From Halpernia sp048269545 (GTDB taxonomy: Bacteria > Bacteroidota > Bacteroidia > Flavobacteriales > Weeksellaceae): DNA of 42,887 bases. A model generated the notes under the pieces. That model searched no databases and was not told the DNA's origin. It worked only from the letters and a program-made list of their open reading frames with translations. The position numbers and the translations under genes were made by a program. Location: positions 1 through 42,887 of the forward strand of contig NZ_JBLXIJ010000012.1 in assembly GCF_048269545.1 (NCBI RefSeq), written 5' to 3'. This document shows positions 8,001-14,414 of this stretch, in pieces. The first letter of the stretch is position 1. The number at the start of each line of letters is the position of its first letter.

Positions 8001-8601
8001 CGGTAACCGTATTTTTATACAGTGTAGCAGCGGCGTAACTTCCTGAGACAGAAAGTGTGGAAGACGTGGCATTATTTACCCAGGTTGATGTAGCCGTGTA
8101 TTTTTTAACTTCTAATGAATCATTAGCCTCGTACGTAAAATTGACGGGTTTGTTTTGCCAGTCCGTTCCAGGATCGATCTGCTGTTGAATTCTATCTAAA
8201 GGTGAGTTTTCTAAAACTTTATGTGAAAAAGGATTTGTGTCCGAGTAGGCGGTTGCGGCGGCGGCTTCTACACCAGTTTGGATGCCGCCATTATTTGTAC
8301 TCATCGGTGCAGGAAAATAGGAATCTACCTGTCTGCCAAAACCGTCATAAGGAATCGTGGTCACAAAATCCTGACCGGTGGCGGTTGCTTTTATGGCAAT
8401 GCTTTGTTTTGCCCTACCCAAACCATCAAAATAACCTACGCTTTGCACTTGTTTGGCTGTAGTGGAACTCGTAGTAACGGGCTCAAGATATGTCCTGCTG
8501 TAAACATAATTCTCAGTGGTAGAAATTCCTGAAGGCGCAACGGTTTGTGCAAACAAATTTACAAATACCACCAAACAAAATAATTCTAAAAGTCTTTTCA
8601 T
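5038..8601 (-). CDS. Full-length Rhs/YD-repeat toxin with GIY-YIG-like nuclease tip
   Basis: This 1187-residue exported Rhs protein should form a shell that encloses and delivers its C-terminal toxin. Residues 1-19 are a signal peptide (ending VNLFAQ). A DUF6443-like Bacteroidetes N-terminus follows (ENYVYSRTYLEP, VQSVGYFDGLGRAKQSI, IPYDGFGRQV), then YD repeats. The RHS-associated core spans about 800-930 (DHLGNVRLSY, KYNGKELQETGMY, YMPDIGRF, DPTGLY at 925-930). The variable region 931-1187 ends in a GIY-YIG-like domain: YSVYHG at 1099-1104, YVGIT at 1112-1116, R1123, H1127 and probable catalytic E1155. Such domains occur as nuclease toxins (URI type). Slightly shifted motif residues leave activity unproven. 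I see no T9SS C-terminal sorting domain. Confidence 0.88.
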   Translation of the reverse strand: MKRLLELFCLVVFVNLFAQTVAPSGISTTENYVYSRTYLEPVTTSSTTAKQVQSVGYFDGLGRAKQSIAIKATATGQDFVTTIPYDGFGRQVDSYFPAPMSTNNGGIQTGVEAAAATAYSDTNPFSHKVLENSPLDRIQQQIDPGTDWQNKPVNFTYEANDSLEVKKYTATSTWVNNATSSTLSVSGSYAAATLYKNTVTDEDGNVSIEFKNGQGQTLLVRKNDGTNNIDTYYVYNEYNQLAFVVPPLAAANTSISQADLDNLCYQYRYDGKNRLAEKKLPGKGWEYMVYDQQNRLVLTQDANLRTTTNNFLNKGWLFTKYDQFGRVVYTGFFKNTATRSSMQTALNNMAANAGNNEVRVSSPSITLQGLPLYYSKNAFPTGSMTLLSVNYYDTYPTGSPTFDNVLAQSPSPNLLTATYTADGRSTKSLPLASFVKNIETDDWTKNYSFYDTKARAFATYSFNHLGGYTKTESELDFAAIPQKTFTFHKRLNADTEVQIKERFEYNAYNNALEKHYHQVNSQPEELLTENHYNELGQLEYKNVGNLLGSSLQKLDYKYNIRGWMTQINDPVNLGTKLFGYKIKYNNVDGLQIPNTDFANDKVIPKYNGNIAEVDWKTAYASNEPLRRYGYVYDGLNRLTAGYYQNAQNPSAKEYFEHLLYDSNGNITQLKRSSAVLPGNTTADLIDNLTYSYTGNQLQTVADAQQNSDGYPYKATPNLITYDANGNMTSMQDKGINVINYNYLNVPNSISKLQGATVFNYNYIYRADGVKLNKITSNNRRGSVPVSTDYLDGFQYQNQVLQFIPTAEGYYDFTKNAYIYNSTDHLGNVRLSYSKNPSTGALDIIEENNYYAFGLKHEGYNDISSSSTYNYKYNGKELQETGMYAMDFRQYMPDIGRFTGMDALSEMYADQTPYHFSLNNPANFSDPTGLYTRDSQGNVSTSNKQEISDLLSYFKGGGSINGVDNFISGNSNFAQDLEGVVMQGKAGGGTGVNNPFGGQYGALNSAYLDSGINNARQGHNFQQAQYTLTEAVTETKIGQSVAGVENFLFRDIPLQFAGGSLLSAGWRAAGAGKFLLGVANNLYARFAPKVLANFSETGAYSVYHGLENGVVKYVGITGREEGLRWAEHRAAGGAKALLDFRTVGAGLTKSQARSLEQSMINKYGLPNLYNKINSIAPKNWTTYGVTAP
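6111..6206 (-). repeat. Rhs core repeat, master copy (others at 111-206, 2553-2647, 4350-4427)
   Basis: This segment encodes the DHLGNVRLSY and EGYYDF part of the Rhs core. It recurs with strong nucleotide similarity in all three displaced fragments. A second shared block encodes YNYKYNGKELQETG (near 2412-2461, 4207-4256 and 5969-6003). These blocks sit immediately before the variable tips and are natural substrates for homologous recombination. Confidence 0.85.
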
Positions 8602-8642
8602 AAAGTTAACCTTTATTGCAGATAATTGTTTTATTGAGGGCG

Positions 8643-8650
8643 CAAATTTA
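8643..8650 (-). promoter_or_regulatory. Probable -7 box of the Rhs promoter
   Basis: The minus strand reads TAAATTTG, a perfect match to the Bacteroidetes TAnnTTTG box, about 42 bases before the Rhs ATG. A TTTG lies 25 bases further upstream, somewhat far for the usual -33 element. The palindrome GTTAAAT-AA-ATTTAAC (8661-8676) falls between the two boxes, where an operator could sit. Confidence 0.5.
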
Positions 8651-8783
8651 AGAATTATTTGTTAAATAAATTTAACAAACATTAAGAGATTTTAGGAAAC
8701 TTTAGGAAATAATAAAAGCTTATTATCCACTGTCCCCCTCATCTACCTTTTTGTCATCCTGAGCCTGCTGAAGGATCTCCTCC

Positions 8784-8867
8784 ACTCATCATTCATCTTT
8801 CATCATTCATCATTCATCATTCACCATTCACCATTCACCATTCATAATTCATCATTCATCACTCATC
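8784..8867. repeat. 7-bp tandem repeat, about 12 units
   Basis: Twelve consecutive heptamers follow the pattern ATTCATC, with variants ACTCATC, TTTCATC, ATTCACC and ATTCATA. The array lies upstream of the Rhs promoter and outside any gene. Just before it, 8752-8779 reads like the interspersed motif GTCATCCTGAGCCTGCTGAA seen in many bacterial genomes. Confidence 0.85.
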
Positions 8868-8880
8868 ACTCCCAAACATC

Positions 8881-8957
8881 GAACAATCTACGAACAGTCT
8901 ATATACAATGGATATACAATAGATATACAGCGGATATACAACACTCGAACAACACCA
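8881..8957. repeat. 11-bp phased tandem repeat, 7 units
   Basis: Seven units of exactly 11 bases share ACA(A/G) at the same phase: GAACAATCTAC, GAACAGTCTAT, ATACAATGGAT, ATACAATAGAT, ATACAGCGGAT, ATACAACACTC, GAACAACACCA. The period is close to one helical turn. The array is non-coding and sits between the divergent Rhs and DUF6266-like genes. Confidence 0.85.
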
Positions 8958-9195
8958 ATACAAATAGACCAATTTTATTTCCCCAAAAACCACCTCCTAT
9001 CATCTGAATCCCTTTCCTACAAATCGTTTGCAGCAAAACACCCTCAAAAAATACCACCACCCTATTTGCCCAATACTGCCCTTTTCTTCCCTTTAATGGA
9101 AAAATAAGGCAACTTTTGGAAAGTTTTTAGCCCTTTTAAATAGACGTTCATAAATTTCCCAACTTTACACCACTAACCCCCAAAAATTTATTACC
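8958..9195. other. Intergenic stretch with no recognised gene
   Basis: Between the 11-bp array and the DUF6266-like frame there is AT-rich sequence with C-runs. I see no convincing reading frame and no clear TAnnTTTG box in either direction. It may hold the promoter and leader of the DUF6266-like gene. Confidence 0.5.
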
Positions 9196-9834
9196 ATAGG
9201 AAAAATTTATGACTCCCTATTATCAGGGACCTCCGGACGTACAGGTCGGATTGTAGTAGCCAACATGTTTGGGCACGAATTCTCCAAAATTCGCCCCCGA
9301 AAAAGAACCTCACCGCCATCTCTCAAGCAGCAGCTCATACAGCTTCGCATGAAAAAATGTGCCGAATTTATGCAGTCATTCCGCAATTATGCTTGTCTCT
9401 ATTATGGCAAACGCATCGGCATGAAATCCTGCTATAATCTCGCAATGACCAATCTGATGACCAATTTCATTATTGATTATGTCACAGAGACCATTACACC
9501 GCAGTATCCTTTTATTTCATTTTCTAAAGGATCACTACTTGCCGTCGTGCCACTTACTCTTACACTAGATACCCCGGAAACCCTCACGGTCACATGGCAG
9601 GATAATTCAGCAGCAAATCCGGAACGCTCAACCGACTGGCTACAGATTCTCATCGCTGCAAAAGACGAACCCCTAACATTTTTCATCGAGAATGCTGCAC
9701 AGCGCGATGCCGCCACCTATGCCGCCAACGTTCCCGTGCAGATGCAGGGCAAAGAGCTCTATGTCTGGCTCGCCTTCCGTGACACTGCCGGCGAATTGGT
9801 CTCCAATTCCGTTTACGCCGGCTCAATTGTCTAA
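9196..9834 (+). CDS. DUF6266-like protein, start codon apparently mutated to ATA
   Basis: The frame from ATG 9265 gives 189 residues, but family-like sequence continues in frame upstream as GKIYDSLLSGTSGRTGRIVV, back to an ATA at 9196 where an ATG would be expected. ATG 9209 is in another frame and stops after 15 codons. The C-terminus (LYVWLAFRDTAGELVSNSVYAGSIV) matches my memory of the DUF6266 family, common and of unknown function in Bacteroidetes. Base use is richer in G and C than in neighbouring genes. Either translation starts at the internal ATG 9265, at a rare ATA, or the gene is decaying. There is no signal peptide. Confidence 0.65.
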   Translation: MGKIYDSLLSGTSGRTGRIVVANMFGHEFSKIRPRKRTSPPSLKQQLIQLRMKKCAEFMQSFRNYACLYYGKRIGMKSCYNLAMTNLMTNFIIDYVTETITPQYPFISFSKGSLLAVVPLTLTLDTPETLTVTWQDNSAANPERSTDWLQILIAAKDEPLTFFIENAAQRDAATYAANVPVQMQGKELYVWLAFRDTAGELVSNSVYAGSIV

Positions 9835-9839
9835 CCACA

Positions 9840-9877
9840 AAAAAGCACAGAATCTTAAAGTCTGTGCTATTTTTTTG
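9840..9877 (+). terminator. Rho-independent terminator after the DUF6266-like gene
   Basis: AGCACAGA (9844-9851) pairs perfectly with TCTGTGCT (9861-9868) around a 9-base loop. The stem is followed by A and seven Ts, and preceded by an A-run. Confidence 0.85.
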
Positions 9878-10119
9878 CAAGTATTTTGACATTTATTTTA
9901 AAACAATTTCATGATTTTGACTAAGCCGATTCATACCTTTAAGTAATTGGCAGTCAAATAAATATACGAAGTATTAATCCAATCGGCAAGTATTTTTTAT
10001 TAATCTCTAAATGCAAACCAGAAAATCACTTAAAACTTAATAGCCACCTTATATCGTATTTTAACGAAAATCCTAAATAATTTTTTGTTAATAATCAGAT
10101 TTTTTTATAGATTAATCAT

Positions 10120-10127
10120 TAATTTCG
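10120..10127 (+). promoter_or_regulatory. Possible -7 box of the tatC operon
   Basis: TAATTTCG matches TAnnTTTG at all fixed positions but one. It lies about 53 bases before the tatC ATG. No good -33 element is visible. Confidence 0.4.
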
Positions 10128-10150
10128 CAGGGATAAAATAAAAAGACGAG

Positions 10151-10172
10151 ATTGCTTCGCGATACTCGCAAT
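10151..10172. repeat. Short inverted repeat abutting the tatC start codon
   Basis: ATTGC (10151-10155) and GCAAT (10168-10172) flank TTCGCGATACTC. The surrounding GAGATTGCTTCG...CTCGCAATAACA resembles a dispersed repeat familiar from many bacterial genomes. It ends 7 bases before the ATG. Confidence 0.5.
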
Positions 10173-10179
10173 AACAAGA

Positions 10180-11007
10180 ATGGAACAAAAAGAAATGTCT
10201 TTTTTAGGACACATTGGAGAATTAAGAGGACATTTAATTCGGTCGATTATCGCAATAATTGTAGGTGCAATCATTGTTGGATTTAATATCAACTGGATTA
10301 TGGATCACGTTTTTTTTGGTCCAACCAAAAATAGTTTTGTCACATTTGAGTTTATCAATCATTATTCTATGGCTTGGTTTGGAGAAAAAGGAATGGTTTT
10401 ACCCGATCATTTCAGAGTTCAGCAAAAGCAAATGATGCAGCAATTTAATGTAATGATGTCAGTTTCCATTTTTGGGGGCATGATATTGGCGTTTCCTTAT
10501 ATTATTTGGGAATTATGGCGTTTTATAAGTCCTGCTTTACATCCAAGAGAAAGAAAAAATTCCAGATTTATTATTAATTTTATTTGGATTTTATTTTTGT
10601 GTGGTATTGTAACAGGTTATTTTTTAATTCTACCATTGGTTATTAATTTCGGATTAATGTTTAGTATTTCAGATTCCATTCAACAATTATTTGATTTGAC
10701 TGATTACACCGCCCTTTTCTTACAAGTTGTAATTGGAATGGGACTTGTTTTTCTATTTCCTGTCATTGTTTATTTCATGACCAGTTTGGGCATTTTAACG
10801 CCGCTTTTTATGAGAAAATACCGTCGTCACGCAACAGTTTTAATTATGGTTGTAGCTGCAATTATTACACCTGCAGATGTTCTAAGTATGTTAGCTGCGG
10901 CGCTTCCATTATTTTTATTATATGAATTTAGTATTTTAGTAAGTGCATTGGTTTACAAAAGAATGCAAAAAGATAAAAAATCTACAGAATTGGTAAAAAC
11001 TAAATAA
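10180..11007 (+). CDS. tatC: Sec-independent protein translocase TatC
   Basis: This 275-residue integral membrane protein is the receptor that recognises twin-arginine signal peptides and nucleates the Tat translocon. The N-terminal cytoplasmic motif SFLGHIGELRGHLIR is typical, as is FALLWEL-like sequence here read as FPYIIWELWRFISPAL. Hydrophobic stretches fit six membrane spans, and the C-terminus is basic and cytoplasmic. Length is usual for Bacteroidetes TatC. The M1 peptidase gene follows after 6 bases, so the two are probably cotranscribed. The partner tatA lies 12 kb away at 22114-22431. Confidence 0.95.
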   Translation: MEQKEMSFLGHIGELRGHLIRSIIAIIVGAIIVGFNINWIMDHVFFGPTKNSFVTFEFINHYSMAWFGEKGMVLPDHFRVQQKQMMQQFNVMMSVSIFGGMILAFPYIIWELWRFISPALHPRERKNSRFIINFIWILFLCGIVTGYFLILPLVINFGLMFSISDSIQQLFDLTDYTALFLQVVIGMGLVFLFPVIVYFMTSLGILTPLFMRKYRRHATVLIMVVAAIITPADVLSMLAAALPLFLLYEFSILVSALVYKRMQKDKKSTELVKTK

Positions 11008-11013
11008 TTTAAA

Positions 11014-12651
11014 ATGAACAAAAAAACAATCTTAATATTTTTGGCAATTTCAAGTTTTGCATCGGCGCAAACTTTCACCAAATCTGATACTTTAAAAGGT
11101 TCAAATACAGAATTCAGAAATTTCTGGGATGTGAAAAAATATGAAGTTTTTGTTGCGCCAAAATCTGAAGACAAATCAATTACTGGAACTAATAAAATAT
11201 CTTTTGAAATTAGCAAAGATGTAGAAAATCCAACTTTCCAAATTGATCTGCAACAGCCGATGGATTATAAGATTTTATCTTCCAATATTAAATTTAAAAG
11301 CGATAAAAGAGACGGAGATTTTATTTTTTTGGAAACCAATCAAAAATTTAAAAAAGGTGAAAAATTTTCTTTAACAATCCAATTTTTTGGCAAACCAATT
11401 ATTACTAAAAATGCACCATGGGACGGTGGTTGGGTTTTCACAACAGATAAAAATAAAAACCCGTGGATTTCTGTTGCAGATGAAGGAATTGGTGCATCTG
11501 TTTGGTTGCCTTTGAAAGATATTTGGAGCGATGAACCAGATGACGGTTTAATTTTAAAAATTAAAACTCCAAAAGATTTAGTGGGCGTTGGAAACGGCAG
11601 ATTAATTTCCGCTAAAACTGATGGAGATTCTAAAGTTTACACTTGGAGAGTTGTAAATCCAATTGGCGACTACTCTATTATTCCAAATATGGGGAAATAT
11701 GTCAATTTTAAAGACACTTTCAACGGTGAAAAAGGAAAATTAGATTTAGATTATTGGGTTTTAGATTATAATTTAGATAAAGCAAAAAAACAATTTCAGC
11801 AAGTAAAACCAATGCTTAAAGCTTTTGAATATTGGTTTGGACCATATCCTTTTTATGAAGATTCTTATAAATTAGTTGAAAGTCCGTATCTCGGGATGGA
11901 ACATCAAAGTTCTGTGGCTTATGGAAATCATTATGAAAATGGTTATCTCGGACGAGATTTATCTGGAACTGGAGTTGGATTAAACTGGGATTTTATCATC
12001 ATTCATGAAAGTGGACACGAATGGTTTGCGAATAATATTACCGCAAAAGATCAAGCAGATATGTGGATTCACGAAAGTTTTACCTGTTATTCCGAAACGC
12101 TTTTTACCCAAAATTTTATGGGAAAAGAAGCGGCGGAAAAATACGTTATTGGTTTGAGAAAAAATATTCAAAATGACAAACCAATTATTGGAAAATTTGG
12201 TGTGAGAAATGAAGGAAGTGGTGATATGTATTACAAAGGCGCAAATATGTTGCACACAATTCGTCAGGTAATAAATGATGATGAGAAATTCCGTCAAATT
12301 CTGCGCGGTTTAAATAAAGATTTTTATCACCAAACCGTTACTGGAAAGCAAGTGGAAGAATATATCAATCAAAAATCTGGGATTGATTTCACTTCTGTTT
12401 TTAAACAATATTTAGAAACTACAAAGATTCCGATACTTGGATATTTCCAGAAAGGAAAAGATCTTCAAATTATTTGGAAGAATACAGTTGAGAATTTTAA
12501 ATTGCCAATCAGAATTAATAATGGCGGAAAACTAATTTTGATAAATCCTTCAGATAAAATTCAGTACATTACTCTTGACAACGAAACACCCGTTTCATTT
12601 GATAAAAATTATTATGTCAGTTATGAAGAAATAACTCCAGAAACCAATTAG
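11014..12651 (+). CDS. Secreted M1-family zinc aminopeptidase
   Basis: This 545-residue protein has a signal peptide (MNKKTILIFLAISSFASA, then Q). The gluzincin signature HESGH is at 331-335, with the third zinc ligand E354 exactly 18 residues after it (WIHESF). The exopeptidase motif reads LGMEH near 293-297, the variant of GxMEN seen in LTA4-hydrolase-like and several Bacteroidetes M1 enzymes. It should remove N-terminal residues from peptides outside the cytoplasm. At 545 residues it lacks the long C-terminal helical domain of PepN. It lies 6 bases after tatC and 5 before the acetyltransferase gene, suggesting one operon. Confidence 0.92.
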   Translation: MNKKTILIFLAISSFASAQTFTKSDTLKGSNTEFRNFWDVKKYEVFVAPKSEDKSITGTNKISFEISKDVENPTFQIDLQQPMDYKILSSNIKFKSDKRDGDFIFLETNQKFKKGEKFSLTIQFFGKPIITKNAPWDGGWVFTTDKNKNPWISVADEGIGASVWLPLKDIWSDEPDDGLILKIKTPKDLVGVGNGRLISAKTDGDSKVYTWRVVNPIGDYSIIPNMGKYVNFKDTFNGEKGKLDLDYWVLDYNLDKAKKQFQQVKPMLKAFEYWFGPYPFYEDSYKLVESPYLGMEHQSSVAYGNHYENGYLGRDLSGTGVGLNWDFIIIHESGHEWFANNITAKDQADMWIHESFTCYSETLFTQNFMGKEAAEKYVIGLRKNIQNDKPIIGKFGVRNEGSGDMYYKGANMLHTIRQVINDDEKFRQILRGLNKDFYHQTVTGKQVEEYINQKSGIDFTSVFKQYLETTKIPILGYFQKGKDLQIIWKNTVENFKLPIRINNGGKLILINPSDKIQYITLDNETPVSFDKNYYVSYEEITPETN

Positions 12652-12656
12652 ATTAA

Positions 12657-13250
12657 ATGAAATCTGAAAAGGAAAAAATGCTTACTGGCGTACCTTACAA
12701 AGCGTTTGGAAAAGAATTATTTCATGAAAGACAAAATGCCAAAGAATTACTTTTTGAATTTAACAATCTTCCACCTTCTAAAATTAAAGAACGCCATCAA
12801 TTAATAAAATCATTATTTGGCAAAATAAAAGGCAGTTTTTATTTAGAACCACCTTTAAGGTGCGATTATGGCTACAATATTGAAATCGGGAAAAACTTCT
12901 ACGCTAATTATAATTTTACTGTTTTAGATGCAGCAAAAGTAACAATTGGTGATCGTGTTTTGATTGGCCCAAATGTAAGTTTAATCACAGTAAATCATCC
13001 GATTGATAAAGATTTACGACAAGAAGGCTTTGAGATTTCTAAGGAAATTATTATTGAAAATAATGTTTGGATTGGCGCAAATGTAACGGTAAATCCAGGC
13101 GTTACAATTGGTACAAATTCTATTATCGGTTCTGGAAGTGTAGTCACAAAAAATATTCCCGAAAATGTAATCGCAGTAGGAAATCCATGTAAAGTTTTAA
13201 GAGAAATTACTACAAAAGATAAAACTGATTTTGAAAGAACTTTAAAATAA
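12657..13250 (+). CDS. Maltose/galactoside-type sugar O-acetyltransferase
   Basis: This 197-residue left-handed beta-helix acetyltransferase transfers acetyl from acetyl-CoA to a sugar hydroxyl. The N-terminal Mac region is visible (EKMLTGVPYKAF, then ERQNAKELLFEFN). Hexapeptide repeats run from about residue 70 (YNIEIGKNFYANYN, TIGDRVLIGPNVSL) to GNPCKVLRE. H in VNHPID is the expected catalytic histidine. It starts 5 bases after the M1 peptidase stop and ends 3 bases before the convergent kinase gene. The natural substrate cannot be read from sequence. Confidence 0.88.
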   Translation: MKSEKEKMLTGVPYKAFGKELFHERQNAKELLFEFNNLPPSKIKERHQLIKSLFGKIKGSFYLEPPLRCDYGYNIEIGKNFYANYNFTVLDAAKVTIGDRVLIGPNVSLITVNHPIDKDLRQEGFEISKEIIIENNVWIGANVTVNPGVTIGTNSIIGSGSVVTKNIPENVIAVGNPCKVLREITTKDKTDFERTLK

Positions 13251-13253
13251 TTC

Positions 13254-14411
13254 CTAAGAATTCTTCATTGAAATCCGAAAAGTAGTTCCGTTCCCAACTT
13301 CAGAATTTACAATTTTAATATCGCCTTTATGATATTCTTTTATCACTCTTTTCGCCAAAGACAAACCTAAACCCCAACCGCGTTTCTTAGTAGAAAATCC
13401 AGGATTAAAAGCATTTCTAATTTGCGTGGTGGTCATTCCGCTACCAGAATCTTTAATTTCAATCGTTAGTAAATTATTTTTTTCTACTAAACTTATTTCT
13501 AAATTACCCTCACCTCTCATTGCATCTACTGCGTTTTTCACTAAATTTTCTATCACCCAACTCATCAAAATTTTGCTGTGAGGAATTAATATTTCATGAT
13601 TCGGAAGTTTTAAATTAAAATTAATTTTAGTTGAAATTCTATTTTTTAAATAATCAAAATTTTGTTGTAAAGTTTCGTTAATATTCAAATCATTTAAAGT
13701 AGGAACAGATCCAATTTTTGAAAACCTTTCGCTTATTGTTTTTAGTCTGTAAATATCTTTTTCAAATTCTTTTACACCTTCAGAATCGGGATTTTCACCA
13801 CGTAAAACTTCAATCCAACCAATCATAGAAGATAAAGGAGTTCCGATTTGATGCGCCGTTTCTTTAGCCAAACCCGCCCAAAGAAATCCTTCATCCGTTT
13901 TTTTAATTGTTCTAAAAAACCAAAAAGAAAATAGTAAATAAGCAAAAATAAACAAACCCAAAGCAAAAGGATAATAACGTAAATTGTTTAATAAAGCCGA
14001 ATTATCATAGTAAACAAATTGGTTGTTATCATCTGGAAATTGAATTTCAATTGGCGGATATATCTTTTTCATCCGCTGAATTAATTTTTGCATTTTCTCC
14101 GGACTTTTCTCAATTTCTTCTGGAATATTTGCTTGAAAAGTTGGTGTATTATTTTTATCTGTTACAATTACGGGCATTGAATTATTGGACTGCCCAATTT
14201 GCAAAACCAAATCTAAAACTTCGGGCGATGGCGATTTTATTTCCTGTTGGTATTTTATAGCGGTTGCAAAAAGATTAATGCGCTTAATTTCTTCTTTTCT
14301 TAAATAATTAATCAAAATAGTTGTTGCCAAAATCACAGCAATTATCATCGCTGAAAACAAACTAAAAACAAACCAATTATTAAAACGGGAGAAAAAACTA
14401 AGTCTTTTCAT
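13254..14411 (-). CDS. Sensor histidine kinase
   Basis: This 385-residue kinase has two membrane helices (about 13-36 and 147-168) enclosing an extracytoplasmic sensor region of ~110 residues. The phosphorylated histidine is H187 in the H-box AKETAHQIGTPLSS. The HATPase domain shows the N-box ENLVKNAVDA (N293), G1 DSGSGM (321-326), F-box FNPGFSTKK and G2 GWGLGL (345-350), so all catalytic motifs are present. There is no HAMP domain. It follows dacB after 3 bases and was probably cotranscribed with it. No response regulator gene lies in the window. A cell-wall-related signal is possible but inferred from the neighbour only. Confidence 0.9.
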   Translation of the reverse strand: MKRLSFFSRFNNWFVFSLFSAMIIAVILATTILINYLRKEEIKRINLFATAIKYQQEIKSPSPEVLDLVLQIGQSNNSMPVIVTDKNNTPTFQANIPEEIEKSPEKMQKLIQRMKKIYPPIEIQFPDDNNQFVYYDNSALLNNLRYYPFALGLFIFAYLLFSFWFFRTIKKTDEGFLWAGLAKETAHQIGTPLSSMIGWIEVLRGENPDSEGVKEFEKDIYRLKTISERFSKIGSVPTLNDLNINETLQQNFDYLKNRISTKINFNLKLPNHEILIPHSKILMSWVIENLVKNAVDAMRGEGNLEISLVEKNNLLTIEIKDSGSGMTTTQIRNAFNPGFSTKKRGWGLGLSLAKRVIKEYHKGDIKIVNSEVGNGTTFRISMKNS

Positions 14412-14414
14412 ATG

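Larger units (their letters stand above)
1..8601 (-). other. Rhs polymorphic-toxin locus with three displaced tips
   Basis: One complete Rhs gene is followed on the same strand by three 5'-truncated Rhs fragments. Each toxin frame with a visible end is followed within 2-8 bases by a small gene that would be its immunity gene. The order is full-length Rhs with a GIY-YIG-like tip, immunity, metzincin tip, immunity, HExxH tip, immunity, terminator, and a third fragment running off the window. This layout is known from rhs and CDI loci elsewhere, where displaced 'orphan' tips are silent until recombined onto the intact gene. That the same applies here is inferred. Confidence 0.8.
9878..10179. other. 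Non-coding leader region upstream of tatC
   Basis: No reading frame of note. It contains a possible promoter box at 10120-10127 and a short hairpin just before the tatC start (10151-10172). Otherwise it is plain AT-rich sequence. Confidence 0.6.

Noticed and set aside
8202..8532. Two overlapping plus-strand reading frames of 84-86 codons
   Set aside because: They lie antisense to the well-conserved N-terminus of the full-length Rhs gene and show no protein features of their own.
1..8601. Assembly collapse or duplication error producing Rhs copies
   Set aside because: The copies differ at many bases and break at different core positions, so they are genuine diverged fragments.
8784..8957. 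Possible CRISPR array
   Set aside because: The repeat units are 7 and 11 bases with no spacers of constant length and no cas genes nearby.
9692..9889. Additional plus- and minus-strand frames over the DUF6266-like gene
   Set aside because: They overlap the conserved family frame in other phases and run into its terminator.
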